Shown in pieces: positions 58,420 through 64,000 of a stretch of DNA of 64,000 nucleotides (positions within the stretch are counted from its first letter, which is position 1; every line of letters begins with the position of its first letter). Origin of the DNA: Nonomuraea sp. PA05 (GTDB lineage: Bacteria > Actinomycetota > Actinomycetes > Streptosporangiales > Streptosporangiaceae); the NCBI RefSeq assembly GCF_008086045.1, contig NZ_VSEY01000006.1, positions 186,001-250,000 on the forward strand, in the 5' to 3' direction. The translations under genes and the position numbers were made by a program. The notes under the pieces were generated by a model. That model ran no database searches, was not told the origin of the DNA, and saw only the letters and a list, made by a program, of their open reading frames with translations.

Positions 58420-58476
58420 ATGCCTGGCACCGCGCCCTGCGCGCCTCGCCGTGTCTCAGGCGGATCCTGCCCCTGA
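58420..58476 (+). CDS. 18-residue short ORF with strong Shine-Dalgarno
   Basis: ATG 58420 is preceded by AAGGAGGGGG at 58406-58415, one of the strongest ribosome sites in the window. The peptide is MPGTAPCAPRRVSGGSCP and stops at TGA 58474-58476. It lies 93 bp upstream of the first RNHCP gene in the same direction and could be a leader peptide that adjusts its expression. No other feature explains the site. Confidence 0.45.
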   Translation: MPGTAPCAPRRVSGGSCP

Positions 58477-58569
58477 CGAACGACCGCCATTCCCGAAGCA
58501 TGCCCCGCGAGGCACGCCAGGGCTCCCTTGCTGTCCTGAGTAAGACCATTCCGGCAAGGAGTACCCAGG

Positions 58570-58917
58570 TTGTCTGCCAACGGCAAACCTCGTTCCATCG
58601 CGAGCACCGAGACTTTCCAGTGCGTCCGCTGCGGCCTGACGGTCACCGCGCACGCCCCGGACGGCGTTCGCCGCAACCACTGCCCGAGCTGCCTGCACTC
58701 GCTGCACCTGCTCGACGAGTGCCGGTCACGGATGCTCCCGATCTCGATCGCGGTGCTCCGTACGGGCGAGTGGATGCTCATCCACCGTTGCACCCGCTGC
58801 GGTGAGCTGACGTCGAACCCCATCTGCGGGGACGACAACCAGCTCATCCTCATGCGCATGGCCGTGAGGCCGCTGGCGCAGCCGCCGTTCCCGCTCGAGG
58901 CGTTCGGTGATCTGTGA
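58570..58917 (+). CDS. RNHCP-domain zinc-ribbon protein 1
   Basis: The protein has 115 residues starting at TTG 58570, seven bases after AAGGAG. The motif CVRCG, then RRNHCPSC, defines the RNHCP domain (PF12647), and a second zinc pair is CTRCGELTSN. It is a small zinc-binding protein found in actinobacteria and Gram-positives; function unknown. A paralogue follows immediately, with an 11-base overlap if its GTG 58907 start is used. Confidence 0.82.
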   Translation: MSANGKPRSIASTETFQCVRCGLTVTAHAPDGVRRNHCPSCLHSLHLLDECRSRMLPISIAVLRTGEWMLIHRCTRCGELTSNPICGDDNQLILMRMAVRPLAQPPFPLEAFGDL

Positions 58918-59320
58918 CATGCCCAGGAGGAACCCGGGCCGGGAACGGCCGCAACGGCGCAAGAGGACACACCATGCCGAGCCCGGCGACGCGTTCCGCT
59001 GCGTCGGGTGCCGCATGGACGTGCCGATGATCGCGCCGGGCACCGCGCATCGCAACCACTGCCCGCACTGCCTGACCAGCCTGCACGTCGATCACCGCCT
59101 CCCGGGGGATCGGCGGGCGGGCTGCCGGGGCCGGATGGCGGCGCTGAGCGTCACCGTCCGGCGCGACGGGGAGTGGCTGATCATCCACTGCTGCCAGTCC
59201 TGCGGGGGGCTCAGCGCCAACCGCATCGCGGGCGACGACAACGCGCTGGCGCTGCTCCGCATCGCCATCCGCCCCCTGTCGGACTCCCGCCTCCCGGTCA
59301 GCGCCCTGCTGTCCCTGTGA
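58907..59320 (+). CDS. RNHCP-domain zinc-ribbon protein 2
   Basis: The protein has 137 residues from GTG 58907 (GAGG six bases before, overlapping the first gene), or 133 from ATG 58919. It carries CVGCR, RNHCPHC and CQSCGGLSANRIAGDDN, aligning end to end with the first RNHCP protein, including EWxxIHxC and RMAVRPL/RIAIRPL. It adds a basic N-terminal tail. The pair is a tandem duplicate and probably co-translated. Confidence 0.82.
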   Translation: MICDMPRRNPGRERPQRRKRTHHAEPGDAFRCVGCRMDVPMIAPGTAHRNHCPHCLTSLHVDHRLPGDRRAGCRGRMAALSVTVRRDGEWLIIHCCQSCGGLSANRIAGDDNALALLRIAIRPLSDSRLPVSALLSL

Positions 59321-59384
59321 CGCCGCCTGCCGGGGCCGCTCGTACGCGGTCCCGGCACCGGTCATCTGCACGGTCGTCAGGGGC

Positions 59385-59390
59385 TAAGCT
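59385..59390 (+). promoter_or_regulatory. -10 hexamer of a probable leaderless promoter (hydrolase)
   Basis: TAAGCT ends seven bases before GTG 59398. Confidence 0.5.
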
Positions 59391-59397
59391 TGTCGTC

Positions 59398-60249
59398 GTG
59401 ACGAAGGAATTCGAACTCACGATCGGTGAAAACCGGATCCTGCACGTCTACGACACGGCCCCGCAAGCCACCGATCACCTGCCGATCCTGTGGCACCACG
59501 GCACCCCCAACCTCGGCACCCCGCCCGAGCCCCTCTTCGACGACCGTCTGGCCCTGCGCTGGATCTCCTACGACCGTCCGGGCTACGGCGCCTCCACCCC
59601 CGAGCCGGGCCGCCCCCTGGCCGCGGCGGCCACGTACGCGACCCACGTCGCCGACGCCTTGGGCCTGGGCCGTTTCGCCGTCATGGGCCACTCGGGCGGC
59701 GCCTCTCACGCCCTCGCCTGCGCGGCCCAGTTAGGGGAGCGCGTGCTGGCAGTCCTGAGCGTGTCGGCCCTGGCCCCCCATGACCCGGCGATGCCTGACT
59801 GGTTCGCGGGCATGGCGCCCTCCTGCGAGGCCTCCCTGCGCGCCGCCGCCCGGGGACGGGCGGCGAAGGAGCGTCACGAGGCGGCGTCCGAGTACGACCC
59901 CGAGATGTTCACCCCGGAAGACCATGCGGCGTTCGAGGGGGAGTGGTCCTGGTTCGACAGCGTGGTCGGGCCCGCCGTGGCGGCGGGCCCGGAAGGTCTG
60001 ATCGCCGACGACCTGGCCTACGTGAGCCCGTGGGGCTGCGACGTCACCGCCGTGACCGCTCCGATCCTGCTCGTCCACGGCGACAGGGATCGGGTGGCGC
60101 CCGTCGGTCATGGTGAATGGCTGGCCCGCCACTGCCCCACTGCTGAGCTTCGCCTGTCGCCCGGCGACGGCCACATCTCGGTCCTGCCCTCGTCCGGGAA
60201 GGCGGCTGTGGAGTGGCTCGCCACGGAAAGCCGCCGCCAATCGCGCTGA
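59398..60249 (+). CDS. Alpha/beta-hydrolase
   Basis: The protein has 283 residues. The oxyanion region HHGTPNLG, nucleophile elbow GHSGGASHAL (Ser), the acid in LVHGDRDRVAP and the His in GDGHISVL give a complete catalytic triad. It is a cytoplasmic esterase/hydrolase of the alpha/beta fold without a specific subfamily signature. GTG 59398 was chosen for the preceding TAAGCT box; there is no Shine-Dalgarno sequence. It is not obviously linked to neighbouring genes. Confidence 0.88.
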   Translation: MTKEFELTIGENRILHVYDTAPQATDHLPILWHHGTPNLGTPPEPLFDDRLALRWISYDRPGYGASTPEPGRPLAAAATYATHVADALGLGRFAVMGHSGGASHALACAAQLGERVLAVLSVSALAPHDPAMPDWFAGMAPSCEASLRAAARGRAAKERHEAASEYDPEMFTPEDHAAFEGEWSWFDSVVGPAVAAGPEGLIADDLAYVSPWGCDVTAVTAPILLVHGDRDRVAPVGHGEWLARHCPTAELRLSPGDGHISVLPSSGKAAVEWLATESRRQSR

Positions 60250-60326
60250 GCGGCCTCCGCGTGGCCGGGCGGAAAGATCCGCGCGGCCAAGCGGAAGGTC
60301 CCCCGAGGCCGGAGCGGCCACCGTGA

Positions 60327-61202
60327 TCAGTCCCCGAAGTCCAGCCGCAACGCCCGCGTGAAGTCCGAGATGGCCTCCTCGTGCCGCTCCAGCTCCTGCA
60401 AGATCTCCCCACGCACCCGGAACGCCCACACGTAGTCGGGATCCAGCTCGATGGCCGCGTCCAGGTCCCGCAACGCCCCTTCGTTGTCACCCAGCTCGCT
60501 CAGCACCGCGCCCCGGCTGCCGAGTGCCCGATCGTTGCCCGGCTCCAGCTCCAGCGCCCGGTTGAGGTCGGCCAGCGCCTCCTCGTACCGGTCCGCCATG
60601 CGCAGGGCCTCGCCCCGACGGCTCAGCGCGCGTACGTAGTCGGGATCGACCTCCAGGGCCTTGCCGTAGTCGTCGATGGCTTCGGTGTAGAGCTGCATCC
60701 GCTGGTACAGGTCGCCCCGCGCCACCCAGGAGTAGGCGAGCTCCTCGTTCAAAGAGATGATCTTGGAGTGCTCGGCGAGAGCCTCGTCCAGCCGGTCCAG
60801 GTCCACCAGGGCGTCCGCCTTGGCCTCCAGGATCCACAACGAGTCGGGCGCGAGGGTGAGCGCGTGCTCGAAGTCGTCCATGGCCTCGTCCAGGCGCCCC
60901 ATCGCGGCGTAGGTCTGGCCGCGCGAGCCGAGCGCGTACGCGCTGTCGGGCTCCAGGCGCAGCGCCTCGCCGAAGTCCTCCAGCGCGGCCTCGTGCCGCT
61001 CGATCACGCGGTGGCTCTCCCCGCGCAGCCGCCAGGCGCGGGCGTTGTCGGGCGCGAGCGCGATCGCCTCGGTCAGGTCGGCGATGGCGGCGTCGTGCCG
61101 CGACAGCGCGATGTACGATTCGGCCCGGCTGCGCAGCACCGAGGCGCGCGACTGGGCGGCCGCCTCGGACAGCTCGGAATGGTCCTTGATCCCCTCGCTC
61201 AT
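60327..61202 (-). CDS. Tetratricopeptide-repeat protein
   Basis: The protein has 291 residues, composed of about eight 34-residue TPR units (for example AIADLTEAIALAPDNARAWR, ALEDFGEALRLEPDSAYAL, AIDDYGKALEVDPDYVRAL). No catalytic domain or membrane segment is present, so it acts as a protein-binding scaffold. ATG 61202 has TAGATT eight bases before it. It lies 19 bp downstream of the aldehyde dehydrogenase on the same strand. Confidence 0.85.
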   Translation of the reverse strand: MSEGIKDHSELSEAAAQSRASVLRSRAESYIALSRHDAAIADLTEAIALAPDNARAWRLRGESHRVIERHEAALEDFGEALRLEPDSAYALGSRGQTYAAMGRLDEAMDDFEHALTLAPDSLWILEAKADALVDLDRLDEALAEHSKIISLNEELAYSWVARGDLYQRMQLYTEAIDDYGKALEVDPDYVRALSRRGEALRMADRYEEALADLNRALELEPGNDRALGSRGAVLSELGDNEGALRDLDAAIELDPDYVWAFRVRGEILQELERHEEAISDFTRALRLDFGD

Positions 61203-61221
61203 GAGGCGTAAATCTATCCAA

Positions 61222-62655
61222 CTAAATCTGGATAATGGCCGCCTTTTCGCGGGTGTACTCCAGGACCGAATCGTGGCCGTAGCCGCTGTCCTTGACCCCG
61301 CCGAACGGCAGCCCCGGCGGCATCTGCCTGAAGGTGTTGACCCACACCGTACCGCTGCGCAGATCCCTGACGAACCGGTGCGCACGCCCCAGGTCACGGG
61401 TCCACACACCGGCCGCCAGCCCGTACGGGGAATCGTTCGCGATGGCCAGCGCCTCCTCCTCGGTCGAGAACGGCAGGGCCACCGCCACCGGGCCGAAGAT
61501 TTCCTCCTGGCAGACGCGCAGCGAGTTGTCCTCGCTCGCGTACAGCGTGGGCGCCACCCAGTAGCCCCCGGGCAGCGCGGGCACCACGTCCGCGCCGGTC
61601 CGCGCGCCGAAGACGAGCCGCGCGCCCTCCTTCTCGGCCAGCTCCAGGTACGACGTGACCCGCTCGTACTGCCCGGCGGACACGATCGGCCCCATCGTCG
61701 TGGCCAGGTCCAGCGGATCCCCGAGGACCAGCCCGGCGCAGGCCCGCTCGATGCGCCCGAGCATCTCGTCCCAGATCGAGCGGTGGATGAGGATGCGCGA
61801 GCCGGCCACGCACACCTGCCCGGCGTTGCCGGTGTAGACGGAGTTCACGGTGACGCCCTGGGTGGCGGCGTCCAGGTCGGCGTCGGGGAAGACGATGTTG
61901 GGCGACTTGCCGCCCAGCTCGAACGTCATCGGTTTGAGCGCGTCCGCCGAGGCGCGGGTGATGGCCTGGCCGGTGGCGGTCGAGCCGGTGAGGCTGATCT
62001 TGCCGACGCCGCGGTGCCGTACGAGAGCGTCGCCGACCTCCTCGCCCAGGCCGCTGACGATGTTCAGCACCCCAGGCGGGAACACCTCCGCCAGCAGCTC
62101 GCCCAGCCGCAGCACCGACGCGCTGGCCTGCTCGGCCGGTTTGACGATCACCGTGTTCCCGGCGGCGAGCGCGTAGGCGGCCTTGGCGGAGAAGGTCGAG
62201 ATGGGGGAGTTCCACGGGATGATGCAGACCGCCACCCCGTAGGGCTCGCGCCGCGTCAGCCCGAGCGTGTCCGGCCCCAGCAGCACGGTGTCGCCCTTGA
62301 CGGCGTCGAGGCACTGCCCGGCCGCGAGTTGCCACAGGTGCGCCATGCCCGGCAGGTCCCGTTTGAGGGTGTCGCGCAGGATCCGTCCGTTGTCGCGGGT
62401 CTCCAGCCTGGCCAGCTCCTCGGCGTGCCGGCCGAACACGTCCGAGACCTTGCGCAGGACGTGCGCCCTGGCGAGCGCGGGCAGCGCCGACCAGGCGGGG
62501 AAGGCGCGCCCGGCCGCCTCGACGGCCGCCTCGGCCTCGGCGGCGCCACCGGCCGGGATCGTGGCCCACGCCTCGCCCGTGGCCGGGTTGACCGTGTCCA
62601 TGGTGCGGGTGGCGGGGACCAGCTCGCCGCCGATGAGGTTGCGGAACTCAGGCAT
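61222..62655 (-). CDS. Aldehyde dehydrogenase family protein
   Basis: The protein has 477 residues. It oxidises aldehydes with NAD(P)+. The fold markers are PYGVAVCIIPWNSPIST, KISLTGSTATGQ, the general base Glu in FELGGKSPNIVF, the catalytic Cys in GNAGQVCVAGSRI and EEIFGPVAVALPF. ATG 62655 is six bases after TATGCT, part of the 14-bp palindrome CAAGCATATGCTTG, so the promoter is probably leaderless and directly repressed. The substrate is unknown. Confidence 0.92.
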   Translation of the reverse strand: MPEFRNLIGGELVPATRTMDTVNPATGEAWATIPAGGAAEAEAAVEAAGRAFPAWSALPALARAHVLRKVSDVFGRHAEELARLETRDNGRILRDTLKRDLPGMAHLWQLAAGQCLDAVKGDTVLLGPDTLGLTRREPYGVAVCIIPWNSPISTFSAKAAYALAAGNTVIVKPAEQASASVLRLGELLAEVFPPGVLNIVSGLGEEVGDALVRHRGVGKISLTGSTATGQAITRASADALKPMTFELGGKSPNIVFPDADLDAATQGVTVNSVYTGNAGQVCVAGSRILIHRSIWDEMLGRIERACAGLVLGDPLDLATTMGPIVSAGQYERVTSYLELAEKEGARLVFGARTGADVVPALPGGYWVAPTLYASEDNSLRVCQEEIFGPVAVALPFSTEEEALAIANDSPYGLAAGVWTRDLGRAHRFVRDLRSGTVWVNTFRQMPPGLPFGGVKDSGYGHDSVLEYTREKAAIIQI

Positions 62656-62659
62656 GAAC

Positions 62660-62673
62660 CAAGCATATGCTTG
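62660..62673. promoter_or_regulatory. 14-bp palindrome overlapping the aldehyde dehydrogenase -10
   Basis: CAAGCATATGCTTG is a perfect palindrome. Its right half on the minus strand contains the TATGCT -10 (62662-62667), so a bound regulator would block RNA polymerase. The shape fits TetR- or MarR-type operators. Confidence 0.65.
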
Positions 62674-62761
62674 CTCAATTACGTGGGCCAGCCCCAAAGA
62701 TCACCCAACCGTACGCATAGCGGCGAAACACTCGGGCACAAACGCACAAAGGGTGGTGGCT

Positions 62762-63847
62762 ATGGCGCGCAGATTGCTCGGCCGGTTGGCATACGGCTCG
62801 CGTTACGATCGGGTTCCCTGGGGCCAGCGGGTGTACGTCCGTCCCGGCGAACGGCTCATCCGGGAGGCGCAGTGGCGCCTGCTCATCAGGCAGCGGCCGG
62901 TCATGCCGCTCGCCGCGTACCAGCGGCTGCGGCCCCTGGGCGAGATCGAGGAGTTCCTGAGCTGCATGATGTGCGGGGAGTCCCGCCAGCAGCCGCTCTT
63001 CACCCCGACCGGCGGCGCGCCCGGCTCCAAGGGCTGGCGCTATCACGTCGTACGCTGCCCGTCCTGCGGCTTCCTCTACCGCAACCCCAACGTCCGCCCC
63101 GAACGCCTCGGCGACCTGTACGCCACCGGCTACAGCAGCTTCCTGACCGGAAAGTACGCCGCCAACCGGCAACGCCGCTACGACCTGACCATGAAGTCGT
63201 TCGCCCCGGTCTTCGACGAGGGCAAGGAACGGCGGCTGCTCGACTTCGGCTCCGGCGTCGGGCTGTTCCTGGAGCTGGCCGAGCAGCGCGGCTTCGACGC
63301 CTACGGGGTGGACCTGTCGCCGGAGTCGGTCGAGCAGGCCAACCAGCGGCTCAGCAAGGCCCGCACCTACTTCGGCGCGCCCGGTGACGTGCCGGAGATC
63401 GCCGCGGGCGGCTTCGACGTGATCACCCTCTGGTCGGTGCTCGCGCACCTGCCGAGGCCGCTGGAGGACTTCCGGCTCTTCCGCCGCCTGCTGGCGCCCG
63501 GCGGGGTGCTGCTCATCCTGACGGTGAACGCGCGCTCGCTGCTGCTCAAGGCGTACGGGGCCGGGTGGAGCGGCTTCACCAAGAACCACCTGATGTTCTA
63601 CTCCTCCGAGACCGTGCGCACGCTGCTCGGCCGGAGCGGCTTCGCGGGCGTGGCCTTCGCCCCGCACTACGGCGACACGATCGAGGCAGGCACCACCAAG
63701 CTGCCCGCCGACCTGGTCACCCGGCTGCGCCGCAACGTGGAGCTGAGCGACGGCGGCAACATGATGCGGGTGCTCGCCTTCGCCGACGAGGAGGCGATCG
63801 GCCGCTGGGGCGGCGGCCCCCTCACGGTCCACCGCCTGCACGCCTGA
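62762..63847 (+). CDS. Zinc-ribbon class I methyltransferase
   Basis: The protein has 361 residues from ATG 62762 (AAGGG upstream). An N-terminal Cys4 ribbon (CMMCGE...CPSCGF) precedes a Methyltransf_23-type SAM domain with LLDFGSGVGLFLELA, VDLSPESVEQAN and WSVLAHLPRPLEDF. The C-terminus has NARSLLLKAYGAGWSGFTKNHLMFYS. This arrangement is seen in sugar or lipid methyltransferases of secondary or wall metabolism. Its last codons begin a 49-51-bp tandem triplication that continues past the stop. Confidence 0.85.
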   Translation: MARRLLGRLAYGSRYDRVPWGQRVYVRPGERLIREAQWRLLIRQRPVMPLAAYQRLRPLGEIEEFLSCMMCGESRQQPLFTPTGGAPGSKGWRYHVVRCPSCGFLYRNPNVRPERLGDLYATGYSSFLTGKYAANRQRRYDLTMKSFAPVFDEGKERRLLDFGSGVGLFLELAEQRGFDAYGVDLSPESVEQANQRLSKARTYFGAPGDVPEIAAGGFDVITLWSVLAHLPRPLEDFRLFRRLLAPGGVLLILTVNARSLLLKAYGAGWSGFTKNHLMFYSSETVRTLLGRSGFAGVAFAPHYGDTIEAGTTKLPADLVTRLRRNVELSDGGNMMRVLAFADEEAIGRWGGGPLTVHRLHA

Positions 63848-63982
63848 CTCTCCCGGGGCAGCGTCGCGCGCGGCGGAACCTGACGCCTGCACGCCCGACT
63901 CCCCAGGTGACGTGGCACGCGGCGGAACCTGACGCCTGCACGCCCGACTCCCCAGGTGGCGTGGCACGCGGCGGAACCTGAC
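63834..63982 (+). repeat. 49-51-bp tandem repeat straddling the methyltransferase stop codon
   Basis: The copies are 63834-63884 (51 bp, diverged), 63885-63933 and 63934-63982 (49 bp, nearly identical). The first contains the final codons and stop. Nothing else is recognisable up to the window end. Confidence 0.88.
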
Positions 63983-64000
63983 GGAACCGCGATGTCACGC

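Overview
The window is very GC-rich, uses GTG and TTG starts freely, and packs genes on both strands. No insertion sequence, prophage, integrase, CRISPR array, tRNA or rRNA was found. The content (acnA, a xylose-type ABC system with a ROK regulator, dxs, a FadA/FadB pair, RNase D with a DUF3000 protein, hemE, hemY, hemQ, msrB) is that of an actinomycete chromosome core. My recollection is that Streptomyces coelicolor carries a similar ordered set. The many secreted proteins and the style of the genes suggest a Streptosporangiales member such as Nonomuraea. The genus is inference.

Layout. 1-4.8 kb: aconitase C-terminus, a LuxR regulator, and a FAD/NAD(P)-binding protein carrying internal tandem repeats. 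4.8-10.1 kb: a secreted zinc peptidase, a MazF-type toxin-antitoxin pair, a TauE-like exporter, and a large secreted sugar-dehydrogenase/PKD/LamG protein. 10.2-15.6 kb: proline dehydrogenase, then a xylose-like ABC operon ending in its ROK regulator. 15.6-18.1 kb: three more secreted zinc peptidases in tandem. 18.3-26.9 kb: dxs, DedA, an APC permease, a subtilisin-inhibitor-like protein, and fadA-fadB. 27-30 kb: an LCP cell-wall protein and a repeat-rich membrane protein. 30.1-32.9 kb: a LacI regulator, a sugar isomerase, and a phosphodiesterase. 33-39.5 kb: a rifampicin-phosphotransferase-like enzyme, a methyltransferase, an ABC exporter, and a two-component system. 39.5-42.7 kb: a three-gene sugar catabolic operon. 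42.8-49.5 kb: RNase D, DUF3000, and heme genes. 49.5-50.3 kb: a decayed ABC transporter. 50.4-58.3 kb: a collagen-like protein, msrB, a LigD-type polymerase, an MBL hydrolase, a sortase with its substrate, and a double acyl-CoA dehydrogenase. 58.4-64 kb: a short leader ORF, two RNHCP proteins, a hydrolase, a TPR protein, an aldehyde dehydrogenase, and a methyltransferase.

How genes work together. The LacI regulator at 30.2 kb and the operon at 42.7 kb carry near-identical palindromes (GGAAAnCGCTTTCC), so they probably form one regulon. The xylose-type ABC operon has two matching operator-like palindromes upstream and a terminator-like hairpin between its first two genes. hemE, hemY and hemQ supply part of the coproporphyrin-dependent heme route. 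The sortase overlaps the gene of an HPETG-anchored wall protein.

Two genome-wide habits stand out. About fifteen genes have a TAnnnT hexamer 6-8 bases before the start codon and usually no Shine-Dalgarno sequence, which suggests leaderless transcripts. Short tandem repeats sit inside genes or straddle stop codons at several places. No obviously new large system is present. The best leads are the LacI regulon around an uncharacterised sugar pathway, the zinc-peptidase family, and the small coupled ORFs.
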